Shown here piece after piece: positions 1 to 7,242 of a stretch of DNA of 14,404 nucleotides. Numbering within the stretch: the stretch's first letter is position 1; each line of letters opens with the position of its first letter. Made by a program: the position numbers and the translations under genes. Under the pieces are notes generated by a model. That model searched no databases and was not told the origin of the DNA. It worked only from the letters and a program-made list of their open reading frames with translations. This DNA comes from a bacterium. GTDB lineage: Bacteria > Planctomycetota > Planctomycetia > Pirellulales > Pirellulaceae. Where the stretch lies: positions 1-14,404 of the forward strand of contig JAUIHJ010000113.1 in the NCBI GenBank assembly GCA_030432015.1. The letters are read 5' to 3'.

Positions 1-1
1 T

Positions 2-370
2 CATCGTCAGCATGCGTCGACGATCCGTGCTGCCGGGCATTCGTGGGTGCAGGCTTCCGGTGTGGAGGGTGTCACGTCGTTGCGGCTGACGCTCAGCGAA
101 GACGCCGACGTAGCCAGCCGTCGTCACACGGTTCGGCTTTATTTCTGCGAGCCCGCGGACTTGGTGCGTGGCCAGCGCGTCATGGATGTCGCGATCCAAG
201 GGCAAACCGTCTTGACCGGCTTTGACATCTCGGCCACAGCGCAGCCGGAGCAGCGGGGGGTGGTCCGGGAATTTCACGATGTTGCAATTAAGGACACCCT
301 CGACATTCGCTTGGATGCAGTACGGGGAACGCCCGTCTTAAGTGGCGTCGAAGTCCTCGTTACCGATTAG
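2..370 (+). CDS. Malectin-like carbohydrate-binding domain protein, C-terminal fragment
   Basis: This reading frame is open from the left edge to a TAG stop, so it is the 3' end of a longer gene whose start lies outside the window. The visible 122 residues fit the C-terminal half of a malectin-like (Malectin/Di-glucose-binding) beta-sandwich: the stretch HTVRLYFCEP, then GQRVMDVAIQGQ, GFDI, VVREFHDVAIKD, LDIRLDAV and a closing LSGVEVL. In planctomycetes such domains commonly end large secreted or outer-surface proteins and are thought to bind sugars. No catalytic residues are visible and the rest of the protein cannot be judged. A GTG at 47 is in frame but is an internal codon, because the domain fold continues upstream of it. 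Family assignment is from remembered sequence pattern, not a search. Confidence 0.75.
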   Translation, partial: HRQHASTIRAAGHSWVQASGVEGVTSLRLTLSEDADVASRRHTVRLYFCEPADLVRGQRVMDVAIQGQTVLTGFDISATAQPEQRGVVREFHDVAIKDTLDIRLDAVRGTPVLSGVEVLVTD

Positions 371-718
371 TGCTCGGTCAAACTGAAGCATTGGGTTGTT
401 ACGGTTCTTGCAGCTGTCGTGAATGCAACGGAGAAACCGGACGTGATCCGGTGGGTTGTTTTATCCGTTTCAGGCAGCGCAGCACCTCGCCGTCAACACC
501 ACGCGCGGTTGGTTGCCGATCGTCGCGCCCACCACTTCATCGCGACTCAACGCGACACTCGACAGTAATGCGGGGGAAACCGGTCGTGTCACGGTTGCTC
601 GTCGGCAAGGGATGTGTCACGATGATGGACGCGTTGCCGGGGTGGTTCGCCCCCCGTTTTCCTCCCAGTCCACCTCCGTCGTTCACTCCCGTTCCGGCTT
701 GAATTCCCTAGGTGCCGC
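371..718. other. Intergenic region without a convincing gene
   Basis: This stretch of 348 bases separates the malectin-type gene from the transporter operon. Two short plus-strand open frames cross it (370-702 and 456-722), but their translations are rich in Cys, Arg and Pro without recognisable motifs and they overlap each other out of frame, so they are not called. The region holds a perfect 6-bp inverted repeat at 436-452 and a second, diverged copy of the same 20-base block at 576-595. The promoter and leader of the 719 gene should lie here. No clear -35/-10 pair and no riboswitch consensus could be recognised by eye. Confidence 0.6.
436..462 (+). terminator. Possible weak intrinsic terminator after the malectin gene
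   Basis: ACCGGA (436-441) and TCCGGT (447-452) are perfect reverse complements around a 5-base loop, followed by GGGTTGTTTTA. The stem is short and the T-run is interrupted and offset by several bases, so it would be a poor terminator. It lies 66 bases after the malectin stop codon. It could equally be an operator-like palindrome, since a related block recurs at 576-595. Confidence 0.3.
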
Positions 719-2380
719 ATGAAGTTCTCACCGCGTCGTGGCTCTACCAATTCATTCTATTTGCTGGCGATCGGATCGCTCGTCTTCTTAGGGCTCTTAT
801 GCTTTCTGCTCTTTAACGGTCGTGGCACACGGACGGCGTCAAGCGGTGGGACGAATACGACGTCCGAGCGCACGACGCCAGGGTCAACGGGGCAGTCCCA
901 AGCACTTTCCATGTATTGCGCCGCTGGCATGCGGTACGCCATGGAGAAGGTGGTTCAAGCGTATGAACAGGAGACGGGGGTCCTTGTCGAGTTGCAATAC
1001 GGGGGATCGAACACCCTCCTGAATCAGCTCGAGGTCAATCAGACGGGCGACCTCTACTTGGCGGGCGACGACAGCTACATCCGCCTTTCGCAGGAGAAGG
1101 GCCTGACCGTCGAATCGCTGCCATTGGCCTTGATGAAACCGGTCATCGCGGTCAGTGTCGACAACCCCAAGAACATTCGCACCATTGATGATCTCCTCCG
1201 CGACGATGTCAAAGTCGCCCTGGGCGACCCCGGCGCGGCGGCGGTCGGCAAAAAGTGCAAGCGTCTGCTCTCCGCATCGGGGCACTGGGGCCGGCTGGAA
1301 GAACGGGTCACGCAGAGCGGCGTCTTTAAGCCGACCGTCAACGATGTCGCCAATGCCATCAAACTTGGCAGCGTCGACGCCGGTCTTATCTGGGATTCAA
1401 CGGTCGCGCAGTATTCCGATCTGAAGCCAATCTCGGCACCGGAACTCGACGCCGGCCTGGCCACCATTGAAATCGCGGTCGTCAAGAACTCCAAGGACCC
1501 CACTGCCGCCCTGAAGTTCGCTCGCTACGTGACGGCGCGGGACAAAGGCCTGGAGATCTTTCGGACCACCGGATTCCAGGTCCTGGACGGGGACGTCTGG
1601 GACGCAGAACCGGAGATCACATTCTTTGCCGGAGCCGTCAATCGATCGGCTTTGGAGCCGATCATTAAGAAATTCGAGCAGCGCGAAGGGGTCACGGTCA
1701 ACACACGATTCGATGGTTGTGGCATCCTGACATCGACCATGCGCGGCATCACAAGCGGGCAGGCAGGCAGCTTTCCTGACGCCTACATGGCATGCGATGT
1801 CTACTATCTCAGCGTCGTGGAAGAACTGTTTCAGGATTCGGTCCGCGTTTCCGATACGGACATCGTCGTCGTGACGCAAGCGGGTAATCCCAAAGCGATC
1901 AAGTCGCTCCAGGACCTGGTCAAGCCGGGCGTCCGCGTCGTCCTGGGTCAGCCGGACAAATGCACCATCGGTGTCCTCTCGAAGCGACTGCTGGAGAGTG
2001 CAAATCTGTCATACGATTCATTGAAGTCGACTGGCAATCTGGTCAACCAAACGACCAGTTCGGCTCTCCTGATTCCGCAGATCACCACCGGCGCCGCCGA
2101 TGCCGTGCTGGCGTATCGCACCGACACGCGTGCCGAGGCAGGGCGGCTGACCATCGTCGAAGTGGGATCGCACTTGGCCAAGGCGGTCCAGCCATTCAGT
2201 ATTGCCCGTTCAAGCGACCACAAGCACCTGGGCCGCCGCCTCTACGCAACCATTGCCCGCTCACGTGACGAGTTCGAATCGCGCGGTTTCAATTGGCGAC
2301 TCGATCGCACCGCATCGCAATCCTCCCCTCGCAGCAACAGCGCCGCGGCCACGTCCGATCGTTCGGAGTCGCCACGGTGA
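719..2380 (+). CDS. Membrane-anchored tandem ModA-like oxyanion-binding protein
   Basis: This 553-residue protein is the likely substrate-binding component of an ABC importer. Residues 11-33 form a hydrophobic segment without an obvious signal-peptidase site or lipobox, so it may stay as an N-terminal membrane anchor. A Ser/Thr/Gly-rich linker follows (about 38-62). Two periplasmic-binding domains of the ModA type come next. The first (about 63-295) has CAAGMRYAMEKVVQAYEQ, YGGSNTLLNQLE and DLYLAGDDSYI. The second (about 299-527) repeats the pattern with FFAGAVNRSALEPIIKKFEQ, FDGCGILTSTM and DAYMACDVYY. Typical ModA proteins are about 250 residues with one domain, so this is a fused duplication. 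The start is ATG 719, with only a weak AGGTG 5 bases upstream. The stop overlaps the start of the permease gene. Molybdate or tungstate is the likeliest ligand by family; the actual ligand is not shown. Confidence 0.85.
   Translation: MKFSPRRGSTNSFYLLAIGSLVFLGLLCFLLFNGRGTRTASSGGTNTTSERTTPGSTGQSQALSMYCAAGMRYAMEKVVQAYEQETGVLVELQYGGSNTLLNQLEVNQTGDLYLAGDDSYIRLSQEKGLTVESLPLALMKPVIAVSVDNPKNIRTIDDLLRDDVKVALGDPGAAAVGKKCKRLLSASGHWGRLEERVTQSGVFKPTVNDVANAIKLGSVDAGLIWDSTVAQYSDLKPISAPELDAGLATIEIAVVKNSKDPTAALKFARYVTARDKGLEIFRTTGFQVLDGDVWDAEPEITFFAGAVNRSALEPIIKKFEQREGVTVNTRFDGCGILTSTMRGITSGQAGSFPDAYMACDVYYLSVVEELFQDSVRVSDTDIVVVTQAGNPKAIKSLQDLVKPGVRVVLGQPDKCTIGVLSKRLLESANLSYDSLKSTGNLVNQTTSSALLIPQITTGAADAVLAYRTDTRAEAGRLTIVEVGSHLAKAVQPFSIARSSDHKHLGRRLYATIARSRDEFESRGFNWRLDRTASQSSPRSNSAAATSDRSESPR
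2365..2380 (+). promoter_or_regulatory. Ribosome binding site and 4-base overlap that set the permease start
   Basis: GGAG at 2365-2368 stands 8 bases before GTG 2377. The GTGA overlap (2377-2380) holds both the permease start codon and the stop codon of the binding-protein gene. This arrangement typically gives translational coupling and favours GTG 2377 over the longer in-frame TTG at 2293. Confidence 0.65.
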
Positions 2381-4269
2381 CGTCGAATTCCGGTGATGAC
2401 ACCCCGGTACGGCGCATCCGTACCGACCCGCTGTTCTACACGCTGCTGGCAGTGATCGGCAGCACCTACATCGTGCTGGTGATCGGCATGCTGCTCGCGG
2501 ATGCGGCATACGTCTTCACCAGCGACATGAGTGAACGCATCGTGCTGGACTTCTCCAGTGACGGCGACCGGAAAATGCTGGTCACGGGCGACGAACTCGG
2601 ATCACGCTTCGAGCGATACGGGCTGGCGATCAGCACCAATGATCCACAGCAGTTTCAAGCCCGAATTATCGACTCCGATAAACCGTCGGCGGCCAACAGC
2701 AGGCTCGGATCGCCGCACCAGGATTTCGGCGGCCCCGGCGTTGGCGATGGCGGGCGGTCGCGTCGCACGGGCGAGTCGCGCGAGGGGAGCGGTGCCGAAT
2801 CCGCGCAAACTTCGTACCTGGCCGACAGTGCCGGGGAAAATGACATGCCGCTCGGCAACGTGATTGCACTGACCGCTGCCGATGAAGGGGAAACCACAGA
2901 ACAGACGACCGTCGAATTGGTGGCCAACTGGATTCATCCCGTGCAACTCGACCGCCTGCGATTCGAGCAATTGACCGGGGCAGGTGGTCTGGCGATCACC
3001 TACGATGAAACCGGCACGGTCATCGGCCAGCATGCCATCGGAGCGCCGGACGCCGATCAGACGCTGACGGTGGAGATTGGCGAGCAGCAGGTTTCGCGGG
3101 TCGATCTCACCCTGCCCAAGGGCCAAGCCGTGGCGTTCCTCGATTACACCGCCGCGAGCCAATTCGTGGCCGAGCTTGACCATCCAGAGCGCACCAGGAT
3201 CCATGCGGGCACGGTCCGCGTTGTCCCGCCGCGCGCCAGTCGGATTCGGCCGATCGACCAACCCGGCACCCTCATTTTCCAGTGGCAAGACCCGGTCCAG
3301 GTCGATGAGATTCAGTTGCTCGATATCAGCCGCGACGGTGGTTACCTGCTGGCCTTCGATGGCGATGGCGAGCCGCTGTCCTTTGCCACCCACCCCGCAG
3401 ACGAACAGACACGTCGCGAGATTCCGAACCTCGGCCCCAACAGCCTGCAGAAAATTCGGCTCGCTGCGGCGGAGGTCGCTCGGCTCGAAATCCACCTGCC
3501 TGGACGCGGCGCGGTGGCGGAAATGCACTTCACGTGGCAACGGCGTGTGCGTTCCGCCTGGCAGCGGGAGCACCCGGGTCTGGCTCGAATCTTTTTTAAT
3601 CCAGTTACTGAGGCCCTCGGTAAATCGGAAATCCAATACTCGATCAAGTTGACGCTGATCTCCTGCACGATGACCGCCATCCTGTCGCTATGGGTGGCGG
3701 TCCCCATTGGATATTTGATGTCACGACATCGGTTTCCGGGCCGTGATCTGATTGATGCGGTGCTGGATATTCCGATTGTCTTGCCGCCACTGGTCGTCGG
3801 GCTGAGCCTCTTGATCCTCTTTCAGTACGCCAGCATCGGGCTCCGCGAGGCGGTTGTCTACCAGATTCCCGCCGTGATCATCGCGCAATTTTCCGTCGCC
3901 TGCGCATTCGCGGTCCGCACCATGCGAGCCACCTTTGATCAGATCGATGCCCGCCACGAACAAGTTGCATTAACGCTGGGCTGCAGCCGGATGCAGGCCT
4001 TTTCGCTGGTTGTCGTTCCGGAGGCGAAACGCGGCATCTTGACCGCCGCAACGCTCGCCTGGGCCCGCTCGCTGGGTGAGTTCGGCCCGTTGCTGGTCTT
4101 CGCAGGAACGACACGAAACAAGACCGAGGTCCTCTCGACAACGGTCTTTCTGGAGTTAAACGTGGGGAATCTGGGGGCCGCCGTCGCGGTCTCATTGATT
4201 ATGGTCGCGGCGGCCGTCATGGTACTGGTACTGGCGCGGGCCTGGGGAACGAGGAACCTGGCGATCTAA
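2377..4269 (+). CDS. ModB-like ABC permease with a large extracytoplasmic insertion
   Basis: This is the integral membrane subunit of the importer, 630 residues from GTG 2377. Residues about 418-630 form a standard binding-protein-dependent permease core with several membrane spans. Its cytoplasmic EAA-type loop, EQVALTLGCSRMQAF...PEAKRGI (about 528-554), should contact the ATPase. Ordinary ModB proteins are about 225 residues. Here a separate N-terminal span (about 18-47) is followed by about 370 extracytoplasmic residues. That insertion has a Gly/Arg/Ser-rich stretch (about 105-150) and two related beta-rich segments: about 154-258 (IHPVQLDRLRFEQL ... VSRVDLTLPKGQAVAFLDY) and about 277-388 (QDPVQVDEIQLLDI ... 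VARLEIHLPGRGAVAEMHF). The second resembles modules of secreted planctomycete proteins. A longer frame back to TTG 2293 exists but lies inside the upstream gene. Substrate and role of the insertion are unknown. Confidence 0.85.
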   Translation: MTSNSGDDTPVRRIRTDPLFYTLLAVIGSTYIVLVIGMLLADAAYVFTSDMSERIVLDFSSDGDRKMLVTGDELGSRFERYGLAISTNDPQQFQARIIDSDKPSAANSRLGSPHQDFGGPGVGDGGRSRRTGESREGSGAESAQTSYLADSAGENDMPLGNVIALTAADEGETTEQTTVELVANWIHPVQLDRLRFEQLTGAGGLAITYDETGTVIGQHAIGAPDADQTLTVEIGEQQVSRVDLTLPKGQAVAFLDYTAASQFVAELDHPERTRIHAGTVRVVPPRASRIRPIDQPGTLIFQWQDPVQVDEIQLLDISRDGGYLLAFDGDGEPLSFATHPADEQTRREIPNLGPNSLQKIRLAAAEVARLEIHLPGRGAVAEMHFTWQRRVRSAWQREHPGLARIFFNPVTEALGKSEIQYSIKLTLISCTMTAILSLWVAVPIGYLMSRHRFPGRDLIDAVLDIPIVLPPLVVGLSLLILFQYASIGLREAVVYQIPAVIIAQFSVACAFAVRTMRATFDQIDARHEQVALTLGCSRMQAFSLVVVPEAKRGILTAATLAWARSLGEFGPLLVFAGTTRNKTEVLSTTVFLELNVGNLGAAVAVSLIMVAAAVMVLVLARAWGTRNLAI

Positions 4270-4307
4270 GAATCGCGTATTCGAGCCGTAGCGGGAGCAT
4301 TCACCAC

Positions 4308-5036
4308 GTGATCGTCGTCGACAAGGTAACCATTCAAGCCGGGCAGTTTCAACTCAAAGCTGCCTCGCTTGAACTGCAAACCGGCCACTACGGCATGCTG
4401 ATGGGACGGACCGGCTGTGGCAAGACCACAATCCTGGAAGCCATCGCCGGGCTGAAACACGTCATCTCCGGCAAGATCCGCCTGGGCAATCGCGATGTCA
4501 CCGACCTGAAGCCGGCCGAACGGAACATCGGCTACGTTCCCCAAGATGGCGCGCTGTTTTCGACCATGTCCGTGCAAGACCACTTGGCCTTTGCGCTCAG
4601 GATCCGCCACGCCGCCAAGCGTGAGATTGACGAGCGAGTCAAAGAACTGGCCGAACTGCTCGAAATCGAAGCCCTCCTGCCGCGATTTCCCAAGAATCTC
4701 AGCGGCGGCGAAAAACAACGCGTGGCAATCGGTCGAGCACTCGCGTTTCGCCCCAGCACCCTCCTGTTGGACGAACCGTTGAGCGCACTCGACGATGATA
4801 CCCGCGAACAGATGTACGCGCTGCTAAAACATGTCCAAGAGGCGACGGGAGTTTCGACCCTGCACGTCACGCACCACCAGCAGGATGTTGAGCACCTGGG
4901 TGACACGCTTTTCAAGCTGGAAAATGGCGTTGTTGCCCAGCATCCCATTGATCGAAATGGACGCGCCCCGTTAAAACAGCAACTTAAGAAATCGCCGAAC
5001 CCAACAAGGAGTACTGATGAAAGTCGCCACGATTGA
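4308..5036 (+). CDS. ModC-like ABC transporter ATPase without TOBE/Mop domain
   Basis: This cytoplasmic ATPase of 242 residues should power the importer encoded by the two genes before it. All nucleotide-binding motifs are present: Walker A GRTGCGKTT (33-41), Q-loop Q79 in GYVPQD, signature LSGGE (131-135), Walker B TLLLDE (151-156) with catalytic E156, D-loop SALD, and switch His in VTHH (189-190). Classical ModC proteins are about 350 residues and carry a C-terminal molybdate-binding TOBE/Mop domain. This one ends shortly after the ATPase fold, closer to the size of tungstate-type or minimal ATPases. The GTG start has GGGAG (4293-4297) 10 bases upstream and lies 38 bases after the permease stop. 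The last 20 bases overlap the cyclophilin gene. It is confidently an oxyanion-class import ATPase; the exact anion is not determinable. Confidence 0.88.
   Translation: MIVVDKVTIQAGQFQLKAASLELQTGHYGMLMGRTGCGKTTILEAIAGLKHVISGKIRLGNRDVTDLKPAERNIGYVPQDGALFSTMSVQDHLAFALRIRHAAKREIDERVKELAELLEIEALLPRFPKNLSGGEKQRVAIGRALAFRPSTLLLDEPLSALDDDTREQMYALLKHVQEATGVSTLHVTHHQQDVEHLGDTLFKLENGVVAQHPIDRNGRAPLKQQLKKSPNPTRSTDESRHD
5006..5019 (+). promoter_or_regulatory. Strong Shine-Dalgarno for cyclophilin inside the ATPase gene
   Basis: AAGGAG at 5006-5011 stands 5 bases before ATG 5017, within the coding end of the ATPase gene. It is the best ribosome binding site in the operon. It supports both the 20-base gene overlap and independent, possibly high, translation of the isomerase. 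Confidence 0.7.
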
Positions 5037-5448
5037 GACCAACAAAGGCACGATCAAGTTGCAGCTACACGACGACAAGACCCCCAAAACGGTCGCCAAC
5101 TTCGTCAAGCTGACCAATGACGGCTTCTACGATGGACTGACGTTTCACCGCGTCATTCCCAACTTCATGGTCCAAGCTGGCTGCCCGCAAGGGACCGGTA
5201 CGGGTGGCCCAGGCTACCAATTCGATGACGAATTTCATCCCGAACTGACCCACGACGGGCCGGGCGTGCTGTCGATGGCCAATGCCGGCCCCGGCACCAA
5301 CGGTTCGCAGTTCTTCATTACGCATGTGGAAACGTCCTGGCTCAATGGTAAGCACTCGGTGTTTGGCCGGGTTCTCGAGGGCCAGGATGTTGTCGATGCC
5401 ATCGAGGCGGGCGACGTGATGGAAAAAGTCACGATCAGCGACGAGTAA
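5017..5448 (+). CDS. Cyclophilin-type peptidyl-prolyl cis-trans isomerase
   Basis: This 143-residue protein is a minimal cyclophilin, which interconverts cis and trans Xaa-Pro peptide bonds during protein folding. The active-site pattern is intact: FHRVIPNFMVQAG (43-55) gives R45, F50, M51 and Q53; MANAGPGTNGSQFF (87-100) gives A88, Q98 and F100; SWLNGKHSVFG (107-117) gives W108, L109 and H113. These match the catalytic residues known from human cyclophilin A (R55, F60, M61, Q63, A101, F113, W121, L122, H126). There is no signal peptide or membrane segment, so it should be cytoplasmic. It overlaps the ATPase gene by 20 bases and is probably co-transcribed with the transporter, although a functional link is not evident. 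A tryptophan at 108, as in eukaryotic cyclophilins, implies possible cyclosporin sensitivity by analogy only. Confidence 0.93.
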   Translation: MKVATIETNKGTIKLQLHDDKTPKTVANFVKLTNDGFYDGLTFHRVIPNFMVQAGCPQGTGTGGPGYQFDDEFHPELTHDGPGVLSMANAGPGTNGSQFFITHVETSWLNGKHSVFGRVLEGQDVVDAIEAGDVMEKVTISDE

Positions 5449-5458
5449 TTCGTTGCTG
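5436..5458 (+). other. Hairpin across the cyclophilin stop codon
   Basis: CAGCGACGA (5436-5444) can pair with TCGTTGCTG (5450-5458) over 9 bp with one G-U pair and a 5-base loop. The hairpin includes the stop codon TAA at 5446-5448. No T-run follows, so it is not a canonical intrinsic terminator. It may protect the operon mRNA end or arise by chance from coding sequence. Confidence 0.3.
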
Positions 5459-5529
5459 AACCGGGCCTCACTCTGATATCCTTACAGATCGATGTTCGTT
5501 GATGTCAGACAACCCAGGGAATTATTGCC

Positions 5530-7176
5530 ATGTGGGCACGACCGCCACGCGCGACCAGAATCCGACTGGCAAAGGATGGTATCTCTCACGGCGGACGCGT
5601 TGCCGTCCCCCAATTTCAAGTTGGGCTCGCCAGCCTGTCCGTCCTGTTCGGACTGCTGTTGAGCGTCGGGACATCGTGGGCATGTGAGACTCCCGTCTAC
5701 CGGTACGCGATGTATCGCTGGCAACCTACGCCCTACGAAGTCTATGCATTTCACGATGCGGCCCACGCCGACGCCCACGCGGCGGTCGAGCAAGCGATCG
5801 CGGAAGTTTCGGAAGGGACCGATAATCGGGCTAACGTTGTCTTCATACCGGTCAACCTGACGACGGACCCCGAACTCAACAGCGTGACGCCGGATATCAA
5901 GCAGGCCTGGTTGGCCCAATCCAATCCGCCGGTACCCTCCTATTTGATTTCAACCCCATACGGGGTCCAAGTCTACGCCGGGAAATTGGATGCTGGTACG
6001 GTTACCGCGTTGACCGAGTCACCTGCACGGAAGCAGATGGCCCAGCAATTGGAAGCCGGCAAGATCGGCGTGATGCTGTTCCTGACCGGCCAGGACAAGC
6101 AAGAGAACGAAAAAACCAAGGCGATTCTGACCGGATTGGTCAAGGAAGTGGGTGAGGGGAAGATTTCGCTGTACACCGCGCCGACCGGCGATGCCGCAGG
6201 CCAAGCTGCAGCCAACCAGGCGACAGAGGGGAGCAACCCAGCACTGGAGTTGGGATTGATTGAAGTGAATCGCGAGGACGAAAAGGAGGCCTGGCTGGTC
6301 CGTTCGTTGCTCGCCATGGAGTCGGACCTACCGGCGGAAACGCGTCCGATGGTGTTCTTGACCTACGGACGCGGACGCGCCCTCCTGCCCTATATCGGAG
6401 CAGGAATCACGCGGGAAAATCTGATTCGGGAGGTCGAATTCATCAGCGGCGCATGTTCGTGCACCGTCAAGGAACAGAATCCTGGCGTCGACCTGTTGGT
6501 TCGGTACGACTGGGAAGCCGCTTCGGCGGCCTTAGCCGATCGTTTTGGCACCGAAGAAGGCAATGAAAGTCAATTTGGCCCGGCTGACTTCCTGCCACAA
6601 CTGATCATCCCCTCCAGTACCGCCCCACCTACGGATTCGGTTACGGCAGCCGGCGACGCAACATCCGCGGCCGACCCAAGCTCGGCCGAGCCCACAACTG
6701 ATGACGCCACGAACGACGATCCGCAAGCGGCCGACGCGACCCTGGCAACCGCTGCCACCGGTGGTGTCTCGAACGTTGTGGAGGCAAGTACCACCAATCC
6801 GGCAGCGGGCGAGTTCGCTGACGAATTAGAACCGACGCGGGCGATAGTCGCCGAAGCTCCGGCGAGCCAGGCCCCAGTGAGCCAGGCCCCGGATGGCGCC
6901 GCCTCTGCAGTGCCGAGCGAAGAAACGTCCCGCGCCCACGACGATGCCCTTGATTCCGCCGCGGCGGTTGCGGACGCTGGCGAGTCCCCGGCGTTCGAAT
7001 CGGATCCACGGGAATTGGCACACGCAACGTCAACTGGCTCCGCACGGCAGCAGGTTGCCACGGAACAACTCAAGCCAGAGCGGACCTATCTCAGCATGGC
7101 GGTCGTCGGTGGCGGTTTGGCGCTGGGCCTGGTGATTCTATTCGGACTCACGTTCTTTGTGATGCGACCTCATTGA
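5530..7176 (+). CDS. Secreted protein of unknown function with C-terminal membrane anchor
   Basis: I do not recognise a named family for this 548-residue protein. It has a basic N-region (five Arg in the first 23 residues) and a hydrophobic signal segment (about 29-51) ending SWAC, so Cys52 is near the predicted mature end, but the -3 residue does not fit a lipobox. The conserved-looking part starts ETPVYRYAMYRWQPTPYEVYAFHD and runs to about residue 358. It includes VVFIPVNL, a segment VMLFLTG, a MVFLTYGRGRALLPYIG block and a CSC pair (309-311). An Ala/Thr/Ser/Pro/Asp-rich linker (about 362-510) leads to one membrane span (521-545) with a short RPH tail. The folded part thus probably sits outside the membrane, tethered at its C-terminus. 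AGGGA (5516-5520) precedes ATG by 9 bases. A weak promoter (TTGCTG 5453, TATCCT 5477, 18-base spacer) may precede it. The ABC ATPase 66 bases downstream suggests a shared transport or envelope role. Confidence 0.75.
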   Translation: MWARPPRATRIRLAKDGISHGGRVAVPQFQVGLASLSVLFGLLLSVGTSWACETPVYRYAMYRWQPTPYEVYAFHDAAHADAHAAVEQAIAEVSEGTDNRANVVFIPVNLTTDPELNSVTPDIKQAWLAQSNPPVPSYLISTPYGVQVYAGKLDAGTVTALTESPARKQMAQQLEAGKIGVMLFLTGQDKQENEKTKAILTGLVKEVGEGKISLYTAPTGDAAGQAAANQATEGSNPALELGLIEVNREDEKEAWLVRSLLAMESDLPAETRPMVFLTYGRGRALLPYIGAGITRENLIREVEFISGACSCTVKEQNPGVDLLVRYDWEAASAALADRFGTEEGNESQFGPADFLPQLIIPSSTAPPTDSVTAAGDATSAADPSSAEPTTDDATNDDPQAADATLATAATGGVSNVVEASTTNPAAGEFADELEPTRAIVAEAPASQAPVSQAPDGAASAVPSEETSRAHDDALDSAAAVADAGESPAFESDPRELAHATSTGSARQQVATEQLKPERTYLSMAVVGGGLALGLVILFGLTFFVMRPH

Positions 7177-7242
7177 CCCAACCGCGTGACTTCCCCACTG
7201 GCATGACGTGGCGGGCGAGACGCATTCGGCCCAGCCTTTCCA

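Noticed and set aside
371..718. Molybdenum-cofactor riboswitch in the importer leader
   Set aside because: The position is suggestive, but I could not match the conserved core by eye, so it is not called.
370..722. Two small plus-strand frames in the gap before the importer operon
   Set aside because: They overlap each other in different frames, have biased composition, and lack ribosome sites and motifs.
2293..2376. Longer N-terminus for the permease from TTG 2293
   Set aside because: It would add 28 Arg/Gln/His-rich residues coded within the previous gene. GTG 2377 has a GGAG site at good spacing and a classic 4-base stop/start overlap.
2602..3636. A 344-codon open frame on the minus strand opposite the permease gene
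   Set aside because: It is antisense to the extracytoplasmic part of a well-supported permease. Its translation has no recognisable motif, and long antisense frames are expected in GC-rich coding DNA.
5530..5700. Lipoprotein signal on the 548-residue protein
   Set aside because: The residues before Cys52 are S-W-A, which does not fit the usual lipobox with Leu or a similar residue at -3.
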